Below are positions 40,701 through 46,153 of a stretch of 64,000 nt of DNA, in pieces. The stretch covers positions 1,178,001 through 1,242,000 of the forward strand of contig NZ_VFMK01000001.1 in the NCBI RefSeq assembly GCF_006715025.1. Direction: 5' to 3'. The DNA is from Serratia fonticola (GTDB taxonomy: Bacteria > Pseudomonadota > Gammaproteobacteria > Enterobacterales > Enterobacteriaceae). How positions within the stretch are numbered: the first letter of the stretch is position 1; each line of letters opens with the position of its first letter. A program made the translations under genes and the position numbers. Below the pieces are notes generated by a model. The model did not search any database. It had not been told where the DNA came from and was given only the letters and a program-made list of their open reading frames with translations.

Positions 40701-42286
40701 CCATTGTGGACTTCTATGGTTTGGATGCCAGCAAGACCTACAGCGCCGTGATTCTGCGTTCCAGCAATGGCGCCTTCGCGGATGTGGGTGGCGTAGCGAG
40801 CGTGGGCAATAACACGGTTGAGATTGTCAACAAGGCTTGGGCTGGGTTGAAAGCGGCAGAGGCAAACCAGGCATATGTGCTGACCACCGAGTCTGAGACC
40901 AACGTGGCCAACGCCAGCACCAACGGTGGCACCAACGCAACAGGGATTGTCGGCACCGGCTATAACGATACGTTCTTTGCCACCTTGGGCAACGATTTGT
41001 ATAACGGCGGTGGCGGTACTGAAACCGTCTCTGGTGTGAAATCCTGGAGCGATACCGGTGGCCTCGATGTTGTTGACTACAAACTGGCAGGCAGTGCGCC
41101 ATTAACCATCGATCTGAGTAAGACCGGTATGCAGAGCACGGGCTTTGGCAATGCCCAGTTTGTGAATATCGAGGGCTTGGCAGGAGGAAGTGGCAACGAT
41201 ACCTTCACCGGTAACGCGGCTAACAACTACTTCGATGGTCGTGGTGGCAATGACACCTTCAATCTGATTCACGGTGGTCAGGATACGCTGATGTACCGTG
41301 CGCTGGATGCGGCTTCGGCCAACGGTGGTAATGGTCACGATACGGTAAACGACTTCTTCGTGGGGACCGTGGAAGCTACGCCGAATGCTGACATTATTGA
41401 TGTCAGTGGCCTGTTGGTTGGCTATCGGGCGGATGCTGATGGTGCAGCACACTATATTAATGGTGTGGCGACGATCGATGCAGGGGATACCATCAGACAG
41501 TATCTCTCCATAACCTACAGCGGCAATGACAGTATCTTGAACATTGACCGTGATGGTATTGGGTCGACCTATGGCTCAACGGAGCTGTTGACGTTCAGCA
41601 ATACCCATGTGGATCTGGAAACCTTACTGGCTAACCACCAGTTGGTGATCAGTAACGGTAACCTGACGGCGGATAGCCTGAAGGCGTTGGCTGCAGATTA
41701 TGTCATCAACACGGTCGATTACAGTGCTTCGAGCGAAGCGGTAACGGCTAACCTGTGGACTGGGGCAACAACGGCGGGCACTGACAAATTGGTCAATGTC
41801 GATGCGTTGATTGGTTCGGCTCAAGGGGATACGTTTACCGATAACTCGGCGAGCAACCTGTTCGAAGGGGGCGGTGGCAATGACACCTTCTACCTGGTTA
41901 ACGGGGGTAACGACACGCTGATGTACAAACTACTGGCGGGCCTGGAGAACGACGTGACCGGCGGCAATGGTCACGATACGGTTCATGGCTTCCATGTAGG
42001 TAATGTGGCGGTGGACAACGATGCGGACTTGATCGATCTCAGTGCGATGCTGGATTACAACGGTTCCATTACCTTCTTCCAGAACGAAAATGGTCAGTTT
42101 GAACTGGATGACGCTTCCAAGGGGATCAACGATTACCTGAAAGTGGAAACAGTAGGAAATGATACGGTAATCAGTATTGACCGGGATGGTCTGGGTGGAC
42201 AGTATACGTCTAGTAGCGTGATCACTCTGGCCGATGTACATACCGATCTGCAGACGTTATTGCAGAATAACCAAATCATTGTTTAA
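22799..42286 (+). CDS. BapA-like giant type I secreted adhesin, 6495 residues
   Basis: This is one uninterrupted frame of 19.5 kb. Residues 1-140 match the BapA N-terminal prefix domain, followed by a hydrophobic Gly/Ala segment (145-164). From about 178 to 5430 come roughly fifty Ig-like domains of about 105 residues, each with the pattern TDDTxPxLxGxxExGSxVxVYDNG and ending TDxAGNxSxPS. Residues about 5430-5910 carry six FG-GAP-like DxDxDGxxD motifs. The C terminus has RTX-like GGxGNDTF motifs and two copies of a type I secretion target module, ending LLQNNQIIV. Secretion through the exporter encoded at 43881-49505 is the natural inference. BapA-family proteins promote cell-cell contact and biofilm. 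Internal repeats make the exact copy number assembly-sensitive. Confidence 0.93.
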   Translation: MDRTIVLAVNSGEGKTRLLTANANKAVKVKLIQGNKYLLKNLGNDFAPENITLTRVGNELHVIQEGDTQASIIIEDYFNGNASNPALLGMAEDGQLYAYVPLSGEGYESGYLTTEGEMTEAALGGPALGSGNGIFVTSDDDNHALFGLLGWVAAATAIGAGAAIANHNKNDGNNGDTTPPAKPSIGQALDNTGAITGPIKDGSVTDETKPLLSGTGEPGNTITVYDKGLAIGSTVVDGKGNWTFTPETPLSEGQHQLVITETDPSGNVSAPSDALNFGVDTVPPDLPAIQHIMDKVGDSVGEIKPGSATDDTRPELSGTGEAGSTVTIYDNGVEIGKAEVNSAGRWSFQPENPLADGPHNITVSQTDAAGNQSGVSDAWGFTVDTTAPSQPDISEILDNTGSLTGPLHPGDSTDETQPELSGKGEPGNVIIIEDNGKEIGSTTVDENGNWTFKPETPLEEGKHELVIVEEDQAGNKSEPSAPIEIIVDTTAPDQPGVANAYDKTGPITGIITGGSSTDETKPELTGVGEPGNTVTIYDNGEKIGSVVVGEDGKWSFTPDEALSESEHSITVTETDPAGNESKPSESLDFTVDTTPPLTGSEYLAITAVEDNIGDKQGNVASGEITDDSKPLISGIGTAGDTVFVYTTDTSGNHLIGSATVQADGTWSMTPELPLLEGNNQLAIIAQDAAGNRTDLSSPSYDITIFIPIATGDPAIITVVDNVEPHTGPLQKGEATNDSTPTLNGTAAAESIVTIYDNGVAIGSTTSDDKGRWSFTPETALADGSHNLYITATDAAGNVSAPSGGFGLVIDTTVPEAATDIVITDNVGDKTGPVAPGETTDDRSPTLSGKGEPGSTVNVIDNGREIGTATVDDNGHWTFTPEEPLDNGEHTLTTTVTDPAGNTSEPSPGISIVVDDTEVTVSVGAVKDDVGPITGNITPGGVTDDTRPELTGSGKPGSVVTVQDGDTVLGTTTVQPDGSWRFTPETDLGEGEHHITVTAEDAAGNRVTSPSVDFTVDSVAPNKPSIGSAIDDVGDVRGELASGSVTDDANPTFKGSAEPGSAIKVYDNGELIGSVMTDNNGAWTFTPTTPLAEGEHSLTTTATDKAGNTSAPSDAFELTTDYTPSPTGPEFLAITGVEDNVGSVQGNVASGGITDDSLPRISGIGTAGDTVFVYTADASGNHVIGSATVQADGTWSLTPTTPLLEGSNQLTLVAVDAAGNKTVPSTPSYDLTVDITVPGLPAITSVVDNVEPHTGPLQKGDVTNDSTPTLNGTAEAGSTVTVYDNGQIVGSTTADANGKWTLTPETALADGSHNLYITATDAAGNVSAPSGGFGLVIDTTVPEAATDIVITDNVGDKTGPVAPGETTDDRSPTLSGKGEPGSTVNVIDNGREIGTATVDDNGNWTFTPEEPLDNGEHTLTTTVTDPAGNTSEPSPGISIVVDDTEVTVSVGAVKDDVGPITGNITPGGVTDDTRPELTGSGKPGSVVTVQDGDTVLGTTTVQPDGSWRFTPETDLGEGEHHLTVTAEDAAGNRVTSPSVDFTVDSVAPNKPSIGSAIDDVGDVRGELASGSVTDDANPTFKGSAEPGSAIKVYDNGELIGSVMTDNNGAWTFTPTTPLAEGEHSLTTTATDKAGNTSAPSDAFELTTDYTPSPTGPEFLAITGVEDNVGSVQGNVASGGITDDSLPRISGIGTAGDTVFVYTADASGNHVIGSATVQADGTWSLTPTTPLLEGSNQLTLVAVDAAGNKTVPSTPSYDLTVDITVPGLPAITSVVDNVEPHTGPLQKGDVTNDSTPTLNGTAEAGSTVTVYDNGQIVGSTTADANGKWTLTPETALADGSHNLYITATDAAGNVSAPSGGFGLVIDTTVPEAATDIVITDNVGDKTGPVAPGETTDDRSPTLSGKGEPGSTVNVIDNGREIGTATVDDNGNWTFTPEEPLDNGEHTLTTTVTDPAGNTSEPSPGISIVVDDTEVTVSVGAVKDDVGPITGNITPGGVTDDTRPELTGSGKPGSVVTVQDGDTVLGTTTVQPDGSWRFTPETDLGEGEHHLTVTAEDAAGNRVTSPSVDFTVDSVAPNKPSIGSAIDDVGDVRGELASGSVTDDANPTFKGSAEPGSTIKVYDNGELIGSVMTDNNGAWTFTPTTPLTEGEHSLTTTATDKAGNTSAPSDAFELTTDYTPSPTGPEFLAITGVEDNVGSVQGNVASGGITDDSLPRISGIGSAGDTILVYTKDSAGNHVIGSATVQADGTWSLTPTTPLLEGSNQLTLVAVDAAGNKTAPSTPSYDLTVDITVPALPAITSVVDNVEPHTGPLQKGEATNDSTPTLNGTAEAGSTVLVYDNTTVIGSVVADANGKWTLTPEAALADGSHNLYITATDAAGNVSAPSGGFGLVIDTTVPEAATDIVITDNVGDKTGPVAPGETTDDRSPTLSGKGEPGSTVNVIDNGKEIGTATVDDNGHWTFTPEEPLDNGEHTLSTTVTDPAGNTSEPSPGISIVVDDTEVTVSVGAVKDDVGPITGNITPGGVTDDTRPELTGSGKPGSVVTVQDGDTVLGTTTVQPDGSWRFTPETDLGEGEHHLTVTAEDAAGNRVTSPSVDFTVDSVAPNKPSIGSAIDDVGDVRGELASGSVTDDANPTFKGSAEPGSTIKVYDNGELIGSVMTDNNGAWTFTPTTPLTEGEHSLTTTATDKAGNTSAPSDAFELTTDYSAPDASKVAITDVNDQVGLVTGSVSAGGMTDDNRPTISGTGAEAGNTITVYNGTTVIGTATVQADGTWSLKPTLPLADGLVTLTAKETDNVGNTTVPSPEYAITVVTVAPNPPVITSVEDNAEPHTGALQKGDVTNDNTPTLKGSALPGGTVTVFDNGTAIGSVVADHNGAWTFTPETALKDGNHSLTASVTDSIGQTSPTTGGFGIVIDTAPPAPVTGLTVTDDVGAEQGALTSGATTDDNTPTFSGKAEGGSTVTILDNGKAIGSVVADSNGNWAFTPGTALENGAHDFTTTVTDPAGNTSAEGEHLTVTVDVVPGQVALTTLVDDVGTITGTIVQNGVTDDTRPTLNGTAKAGSIVTVKDGDNVLGSTTAKADGSWRFTPTTDLGQGAHSLSATAIDPAGNPSSSGSWSFTVDTVKPTAPTIDSAADDVGSVQPQNMASGSATDDPTPTLSGRAEANSIVTISDQNGVLGSAKTDAHGDWTFTPSNKLSEGDHRFTVTATDAAGNVSDKSNTFVLTLDFSAPDASLVAITGVDDQVGGQKGNVVAGGTTDDNRPTISGTGAEAGNTITVYNGTTVIGTATVQADGTWSLKPTLPLADGLVTLTAKETDSVGNTTVPSPEYAITVVTVAPNPPVITSVEDNAEPHTGALQKGDVTNDNTPTLNGTALAGGTVTVFDNGVAIGSTVANSNGAWTFTPSPALGDGNHNLTASVTDSIGQTSPTTGGFGIVIDTAPPAPVTGLTVTDDVGAEQGALTSGATTDDNTPTFSGKAEGGSTVTILDNGKAIGSVVADSNGNWTFTPGTALENGAHDFTTTVTDPAGNTSAEGEHLTVTVDVVPGQVALTTLVDDVGTITGTIVQNGVTDDTRPTLNGTAKAGSIVTVKDGDNVLGSTTAKADGSWSFTPTTDLGQGAHSLSATAVDPAGNPSSSGSWSFTVDTVKPTAPTIDSAADDVGSVQPQNMASGSATDDPTPTLSGRAEANSIVTISDQNGVLGSAKTDAHGDWTFTPSSKLSEGDHRFTVTATDAAGNVSDKSNTFVLTLDFSAPDASLVAITGVDDQVGGQKGNVVAGGTTDDNRPTISGTGAEAGNTITVYNGTTVIGTATVQADGTWSLKPALPLADGLVTLTAKETDSVGNTTVPSPEYAITVVTVGPNPPVITSVEDNAEPHTGALQKGDVTNDNTPTLNGTALAGGTVTVFDNGVAIGSTVANSNGAWTFTPSPALGDGNHNLTASVTDSIGQTSPTTGGFGIVIDTAPPAPVTGLTVTDDVGAEQGALTSGATTDDNTPTFSGKAEGGSTVTILDNGKAIGSVVADSNGNWTFTPGTALENGAHDFTTTVTDPAGNTSAEGEHLTVTVDVVPGQVALTSLVDDVGTITGTIVQNGVTDDTRPTLNGTAKAGSIVTVKDGDNVLGSTTAKADGSWSFTPTTDLGQGAHSLSATAVDPAGNPSSSGSWSFTVDTVKPTAPTIDSAADDVGSVQPQNMASGSATDDPTPTLSGRAEANSIVTISDQNGVLGSAKTDASGDWTFTPSSKLSEGDHRFTVTATDAAGNVSDKSNTFVLTLDFSAPDASLVAITGVDDQVGGQKGNVVAGGTTDDNRPTISGTGAEAGNTITVYNGTTVIGTATVQADGTWSLKPALPLADGLVTLTAKETDSVGNTTVPSPEYAITVVTVGPNPPVITSVEDNAEPHTGALQKGDVTNDNTPTLNGTALAGGTVTVFDNGVAIGSTVANSNGAWTFTPETALKDGNHNLTASVTDSIGQTSEQTGIYNIQIDTAPPAPVTGLTVTDDVGAEQGALTSGATTDDNTPTFSGKAEGGSTVTILDNGKAIGSVVADSNGNWAFTPGTALENGAHDFTTTVTDPAGNTSAEGEHLTVTVDVVPGQVALTSLVDDVGTITGTIVQNGVTDDTRPTLNGTAKAGSIVTVKDGDNVLGSTTAKADGSWSFTPTTDLGQGAHSLSATAIDPAGNPSSSGSWSFTVDSVKPTAPTIDSAADDVGSVQPQNMASGSATDDPTPTLSGRAEANSIVTISDQNGVLGSAKTDASGQWSFTPTTKLPEGEHRFTVTAKDAAGNVSDPSNTFVLTLDFTAPDVSKIAITDVVDNVGSITGSVEQNGVLDDRKPVIKGTGAEVGDIITVSTTDSTGNTIILGTTTVGADGTWTLAPTGSLYDGLNKLTVTETDSVGNIAKPDSSYSVNVSLTPGVPSITGIVDDTGANHANLAEGALTKDSTPTLSGTSSVAEGNIITIYNGSTVVGTTTAGANGDWSFTPTGKLDDGDYNFTVKATNSAGQTSEASNSWSITIDTAAPGAVTDLVITDDVGEIQGPLHNGDVTDDAKPTFSGTAEAGSKVTIYDDGVKVGEAIADSTTGKWSWTPADNMLDGAHNFTTTVTDLVGNESAPSANVNLTIDTKAPEVTLAIEGYYDDVGTNQGLILGSGGSTDDTSPVLKGTWSGDLLATDTIRIYQDGQLVGAAVIDLVNRSWTLALTELVNTHTYTYTATAVDVAGNETAISPDFTLTIDLDAPTQTVVIDSYSDDVGLVTGDFGSGTSTDDRNPTLNGHVNGNPLDAGDEVRIYDAASNQFLGIATVASNGSWTFVLPPLNDDTTYNFRAVVADQAGNEGTVSNNFTMTIDLAVVVNAQNTLDTTPIVSGYTGFDIQPGEYVEVTINGKTYSSQDGKVVVDPRNNTWYVQIPDADALQVGTYDVQAVLYSADGKQITTDDSVNELVIAPTPVVTVGAGGGDANQKATAVTIGEDGVWRIHTNQTMLDATGTSSSTLGDFSATKLVSNSGAGYSGTSYVQNATFIDYNRDGLMDLFAVDSQYDDGQQMFYYNGSTYKAYQVGAFTNSPQTGEFAGDANTAGSANTWSWYGGIIAIDKDGDGYVDMILGDQTPNDSGIRGGYGSQIVLNHDGTVVGMDKDGTFATDYATDANHRPIGLDQSQPDMELSGVDLNNDGIVDFVMHSQNIVADGSRVNADGATNNSAAISSNQARLVVVNGTNNGDWKVSQIVENVFQRGTDDDPNIGNGVAMTWADFNGDGYMDLFLGRGSESTTSASGAGNNAGEYASRIYFNDGNGKLIFSDPNNDGIGNPTAAGMYTFTDNLAGGASIALDWNHDGKMDVIELPGMSAGSGGINAAAATGPINLYTNTSSGGTTSFTTTNLLTQIGKTTIGGTNTGSQVTGAIAIDIDWDGDRDLLAFTSNGVTTYIENKNNVAYGTSIHLRILDEGGINSLYGNTVQLIDEATGQVVSTQVINAQSGNQTNDSSAIVDFYGLDASKTYSAVILRSSNGAFADVGGVASVGNNTVEIVNKAWAGLKAAEANQAYVLTTESETNVANASTNGGTNATGIVGTGYNDTFFATLGNDLYNGGGGTETVSGVKSWSDTGGLDVVDYKLAGSAPLTIDLSKTGMQSTGFGNAQFVNIEGLAGGSGNDTFTGNAANNYFDGRGGNDTFNLIHGGQDTLMYRALDAASANGGNGHDTVNDFFVGTVEATPNADIIDVSGLLVGYRADADGAAHYINGVATIDAGDTIRQYLSITYSGNDSILNIDRDGIGSTYGSTELLTFSNTHVDLETLLANHQLVISNGNLTADSLKALAADYVINTVDYSASSEAVTANLWTGATTAGTDKLVNVDALIGSAQGDTFTDNSASNLFEGGGGNDTFYLVNGGNDTLMYKLLAGLENDVTGGNGHDTVHGFHVGNVAVDNDADLIDLSAMLDYNGSITFFQNENGQFELDDASKGINDYLKVETVGNDTVISIDRDGLGGQYTSSSVITLADVHTDLQTLLQNNQIIV
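24578..30904 (+). repeat. higher-order tandem array A (4 units of about 1581 bp)
   Basis: Four units begin at 24578, 26162, 27743 and 29324. The first is 1584 bp and the others exactly 1581 bp (527 codons, five Ig-like domains each). Units 2 and 3 look identical over most of their length. Unit 1 is diverged in its first third, and unit 4 has local replacements such as GSAGDTILVYTKDSAG. Confidence 0.9.
30905..37168 (+). repeat. higher-order tandem array B (4 units of 1566 bp)
   Basis: Four units begin at 30905, 32471, 34037 and 35603, each 1566 bp (522 codons, five Ig-like domains). The array abuts array A without a gap. Units 2 and 3 are nearly identical. Unit 4 carries a mosaic patch (SEQTGIYNIQIDTAPP in place of SPTTGGFGIVIDTAPP). 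Confidence 0.9.
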
Positions 42287-42297
42287 TCCCTTATTTT

Positions 42298-42356
42298 GCC
42301 CGCGGTGGGAAAACCGCGGGCCGGATAACGTCTTGTCAATCGCAGTCAGATTGACA
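42298..42356 (+). other. two hairpins after the adhesin gene
   Basis: A 9-bp perfect stem (GCCCGCGGT/ACCGCGGGC, 42298-42321) and an 8-bp perfect stem (TGTCAATC/GATTGACA, 42334-42356) follow the adhesin stop. Neither has a T-run on the plus strand. They may attenuate or stabilise the 3' end before the OmpA-like gene. The rest of 42357-42562 shows nothing else. Confidence 0.55.
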
Positions 42357-42562
42357 GACAGGGAATACACTGAATCGGTTGATGAGTAATATTCAGGGTG
42401 GAGCTGGTGCAGTCCACCCTGCTATTACTACCTACGTATATCGCGTTATTTTTTTTACTGTCTGGCAAACGGTCTTTTTAATGTCATCACCATGATATGA
42501 AGACCCCCAGAAAGTTACCGCCATTTATGGATGAATAGTTCAGGTGAGCCTGGAGTAATATA

Positions 42563-43501
42563 ATGAAATTAGTTCGTCACGGAGTTAAAACAATTATTGC
42601 TGGCGCTTTTGTTCTGGCGTTCAGCACGTTGCCTGTCAATGTGTTCGCTGAAACAACAGATATCAATGATAATGTTGATGCGTCTTTAAGCCCGTATTCA
42701 CCGGCACCGAGGGGCGCTGATGGGGGACAAGCCTATCGCCCGGTCGCCAAGGTGGTGCCAGAACTGGCCCAAATCGTCTTTTATTATCCGCAAGGGAATA
42801 TACCGGCGACAATCAATGTGGATCGCGAATTACAATCAGCCCTTTTACCGGGGGAATTCACCGTATTTTGCGTTGATCCTGGCGTACACGCGATCGAATC
42901 TTATTTTAACGATCGGCCACGTTACCAAGGTAAACAGAACCCGTCCCATCAGATTAGGGTTCATGGCTCGGAAACTTATTTTCTACAGGTTAACCCCGGT
43001 TCAAACGGCAGTACCACAGCTTTGGCAGAGCGCCAGACTGCGGAAGCTGAGCTGAAATCAATGCGTAAACAAACGCGCATCATTAATCGTGCCTCACAGG
43101 TGAAACCTTGTGAGTATGTTAACGGTGGTGGTGTCGTGCTGATCCAGGAGAGCATATTGTTCCGCTTTGGCAAGAGTCACTACGATGGCATCGTGCCGAG
43201 TTCTGCAGCCAAGTTGAAAAACGTGATTCAGTTTATCAAGCAAGGGAACAGCGTCAGCGAGATCCAGCTTACCGGTTACACGGATGCGATTGGCGACAGT
43301 GAATCCAATCAACGGTTGTCAGAGGCGCGAGCTAAAACGGTAAGGGATGCTCTGATCCGGGCCGGCATCCGCGCTGATATGATCGGCAACATCAGCGGGA
43401 TGGGTATTGCTGCAGGTGCTGAAGGCTGTGGTGTTAGTCGCAACCAGCAGGATGTAGGCTGCAACACCAATAGTCGCCGTGTCGATATCGTTGTCAGGTA
43501 A
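42563..43501 (+). CDS. OmpA-family C-terminal domain protein
   Basis: This 312-residue exported protein has a signal peptide (about 1-29, ending NVFA), a beta-rich N-terminal part of unknown type (residues 60-150), and a C-terminal OmpA-like peptidoglycan-binding domain (FRFGKSHYDGIVPSSAAKL; LTGYTDAIGDSESNQRLSEA). Two cysteines near the C terminus (EGCGVS and VGCN) may pair. GGAG precedes the ATG. It lies between the adhesin and its exporter and ends at a strong terminator. It probably sits in the periplasm or outer membrane near the adhesin and may help anchor or localise the secretion complex. Confidence 0.8.
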   Translation: MKLVRHGVKTIIAGAFVLAFSTLPVNVFAETTDINDNVDASLSPYSPAPRGADGGQAYRPVAKVVPELAQIVFYYPQGNIPATINVDRELQSALLPGEFTVFCVDPGVHAIESYFNDRPRYQGKQNPSHQIRVHGSETYFLQVNPGSNGSTTALAERQTAEAELKSMRKQTRIINRASQVKPCEYVNGGGVVLIQESILFRFGKSHYDGIVPSSAAKLKNVIQFIKQGNSVSEIQLTGYTDAIGDSESNQRLSEARAKTVRDALIRAGIRADMIGNISGMGIAAGAEGCGVSRNQQDVGCNTNSRRVDIVVR

Positions 43502-43526
43502 TACCCATATTGTTGTCAGGTAATAA

Positions 43527-43559
43527 AATCGGGCCACCAAAGGTGGTCCGATTTTTTTT
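43527..43559 (+). terminator. Rho-independent terminator after the OmpA-like gene
   Basis: A 12-bp stem (AATCGGGCCACC/GGTGGTCCGATT, one G-T wobble) with an AAA loop is followed by eight T residues. It separates the adhesin-OmpA unit from the exporter operon. Confidence 0.85.
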
Positions 43560-43880
43560 AAACTGAAAGTTAACCATGGAAGGATAATGAAAAGGCTCTA
43601 TCTTTAATGATTTTTTTCTGTGTTATAATTTGTAACCTTTCGATATAATCTCTAATTATCCTATTCCTTTTTTGCTAATTGCCTGTTTTTCCCTTTTTAA
43701 AAATGTAATTTTGTTTCTTATTTAGGAATGATCTAAGTATTTACTTAATTTATATCCATTATTTAAGTAGAGGCCTACGTTCTTTCTTGCGGAGATTAGG
43801 TTATTCTTTGTGCTAGGATATATCTAATAAATAGCCTGATGTTAAATCACAGGTCTCTACGTGAATACCAGGGATGGAAT
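43560..43880. promoter_or_regulatory. AT-rich promoter region of the exporter operon
   Basis: About 320 bases, strongly AT-rich, without a gene. It follows a terminator and must carry the promoter for the ABC-HlyD-TolC operon. GGGATGGA just before 43881 is the ribosome site. Confidence 0.45.
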
Positions 43881-46106
43881 ATGAGTGAACAATTGTCGGT
43901 TGCTCCGGTGATCCCATCACCGGCGTTTGACAATATTGAGGATCATGGTGCGGACACTTTGCTGTGGGCTGTGGAATGGTTATGCCAACATCATAATAAG
44001 CTGGCCAGTAAAGAGGTATTATATGCAGGCTTGCCACGCAGCAAAAAACTGGATCCTGAATTGGCTTTGCGCATGCTGGATCAGGTGGGTGTCGCCGCTG
44101 GTTGGATAAAGCGCGATCTCGCTAAAATTTCGACCTATCTTTTCCCACTGGTTATTGCACGTAACGATGGTACTTACTGCATCATTGCTTCCCGCAAGGG
44201 GAAAAAGGGCCACTATCTCTATCAGATGGTCGTGCCGGAAAGCGGGGGAACGCTGAGTTTAAGCGAAGCAGAAGTCATCGAGAATTATAATGGTTATGCC
44301 ATGGTGGCTAACCCAAAACCGCAGCTTGATAAGCGTTCTGATGACGAAATCCTGCCACAGGCAAACCGTGAAGGGCACTGGTTGTTTAGTACCCTGTGGC
44401 GTTATCGTCATTATTTTTACAGCGCAGCACTGGCCGCACTGCTGGCCAATATCCTGACGCTGGCAACCACTTTCTTCACGATGAACGTGTATGACCGCGT
44501 GATCCCTACGCAGGCCTACGTCACGCTATGGTCATTGGCGATAGGCGTGTTGATTGCCATTGTGTTTGAGTTTACCTCAAGGCAGGTGCGTACCTATCTG
44601 ATCGATGTGGCAGGCAAAAAAGCCGATCTGGTACTTGGCGCAAAATTGTTCCGCCAGGTGATGGCCATGCGCATGGAGAGCAAGCCGCAATCGACCGGCT
44701 CATTCGCCAACCAGCTTCGTGATTTTGAAGCCGTACGCGATTTTGTCACCTCGGCAACGCTGTCGACGCTATCGGATTTGCCGTTCTGCATTCTGTTCAT
44801 GTTCATCATTTATCTGATTGGTGGGCAGTTGGCGGTTGTGCCTTTGGTCGCCGTGCCGATTATTTTGGCGGTCAGCGTACTGATTCAGTGGCCACTGAGC
44901 CGCTACATGGGGGAAAACATCCGTGAAATTTCGCTGAAACAAGGGTTATTGATCGAAGCGGTAGAGGGGTTGGAAGCGCTCAAAGCAGCCCGGGGCGAAG
45001 GCGTGATGCAGAAACGCTGGGATGACTTCAGCGCTCTGGCGGCGGCTTCATCAATGAAAACGCGTTACCTGTCTTCCCTGACCTCCAACTTTGTCACTTT
45101 TATGCAGCAGGTCACCACGGTAGTCATCGTGTTGTATGGCGTCTATCTGATCCATGCTGGTGATTTGACGATGGGCTCGATGATTGGGGTGGTGATCCTC
45201 TCTGGCCGTTCTTTGGGGCCATTGGCGGCGGTCGTGGGGCTTGCGTTGCGTTATCAACATGCCAAAACCGCGCTCAAGTCACTCAATCAACTGATGGAAT
45301 TACCGACGGAACGGGATCCGGCTATCAACTATTTACCGACGCCAAAGTTCACCGGCAATTTGCGCCTGAAAAAAGTGGGCTTTGCCTACCCGGTGCCGGG
45401 GGTTATGGTGCCGCCGCCTATTCTGGATAATATCAATATCACCATCCAGGCGGGGGAACGGGTGGCCATTATCGGCAGTATCGGCAGTGGGAAATCGACA
45501 CTGTTACGCGTGATGGGCCGTATATTTCAGCCGCGTACCGGCCAGATTTCTATCGACGGTGTTGATGCGACTCAGGTCGATCCGGCGGATTGGCGAGCTG
45601 CGGTGGGGTATGTGAGCCAGGACTGCCGTTTGTTCTTTGGCACACTGCGCTACAACGTGACCATTGGTAATCCAGGCGCCAGTACCGAGGAGTTTCTGCG
45701 TGTGGCGCGAATGACCGGTCTGGACCGCATTGCCGCCAAGCATCCATTGGGCTACGACATGCCGGTGGGGGAAATGGGTAATGGGTTGTCTGGTGGCCAA
45801 AAGCAGCTCGTGGCACTAGCACGCTGTCTGTTGTTAAGACCGAAAATATTGCTGATGGACGAGCCGACAAGCTCAATGGATGCCATGACAGAAACCCTGT
45901 TTATCCGCCAACTGCAAAAGGCAATCGAAGGGCAAACATTGGTTATCGTGACACACCGTACGTCCGTGTTGAATATCTTTGACCGGCTGATCGTCTTGGA
46001 TGATGGGCATGTGATTGCTGATGGACCCAAAGAGCAGGTTATCGCCATGCTGAATGCCAATACCCAGAAAAATAGCCAAAAGAATGCCCAGATTCAAAGT
46101 CAATAA
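43881..46106 (+). CDS. type I secretion ABC permease/ATPase (LapB-like)
   Basis: This protein of about 741 residues has an N-terminal C39-like domain lacking the protease cysteine (about 1-140), a six-helix ABC exporter domain (from about 175 to 470), and an ATPase with Walker A GSIGSGKST near 532, signature LSGGQ near 636, Walker B ILLMDEPTSSMD near 658 and the H-loop in VTHRTS. A degenerate C39 domain is typical of exporters of RTX and LapA/BapA-type adhesins, where it binds substrate without cleaving it. I use the ATG at 43881, after GGGATGGA, rather than one at 43839. It is first of a three-gene exporter operon. Confidence 0.92.
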   Translation: MSEQLSVAPVIPSPAFDNIEDHGADTLLWAVEWLCQHHNKLASKEVLYAGLPRSKKLDPELALRMLDQVGVAAGWIKRDLAKISTYLFPLVIARNDGTYCIIASRKGKKGHYLYQMVVPESGGTLSLSEAEVIENYNGYAMVANPKPQLDKRSDDEILPQANREGHWLFSTLWRYRHYFYSAALAALLANILTLATTFFTMNVYDRVIPTQAYVTLWSLAIGVLIAIVFEFTSRQVRTYLIDVAGKKADLVLGAKLFRQVMAMRMESKPQSTGSFANQLRDFEAVRDFVTSATLSTLSDLPFCILFMFIIYLIGGQLAVVPLVAVPIILAVSVLIQWPLSRYMGENIREISLKQGLLIEAVEGLEALKAARGEGVMQKRWDDFSALAAASSMKTRYLSSLTSNFVTFMQQVTTVVIVLYGVYLIHAGDLTMGSMIGVVILSGRSLGPLAAVVGLALRYQHAKTALKSLNQLMELPTERDPAINYLPTPKFTGNLRLKKVGFAYPVPGVMVPPPILDNINITIQAGERVAIIGSIGSGKSTLLRVMGRIFQPRTGQISIDGVDATQVDPADWRAAVGYVSQDCRLFFGTLRYNVTIGNPGASTEEFLRVARMTGLDRIAAKHPLGYDMPVGEMGNGLSGGQKQLVALARCLLLRPKILLMDEPTSSMDAMTETLFIRQLQKAIEGQTLVIVTHRTSVLNIFDRLIVLDDGHVIADGPKEQVIAMLNANTQKNSQKNAQIQSQ

Positions 46107-46153
46107 AACACCGGAGTTCAGACGGCGGAATCCGTTTCAGGTAAAAGGAATTA

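Noticed and set aside
23300..42286. CRISPR array or short-unit satellite suggested by strong periodicity
   Set aside because: The period is domain-sized and in frame throughout one gene; there are no short identical repeats with unique spacers.
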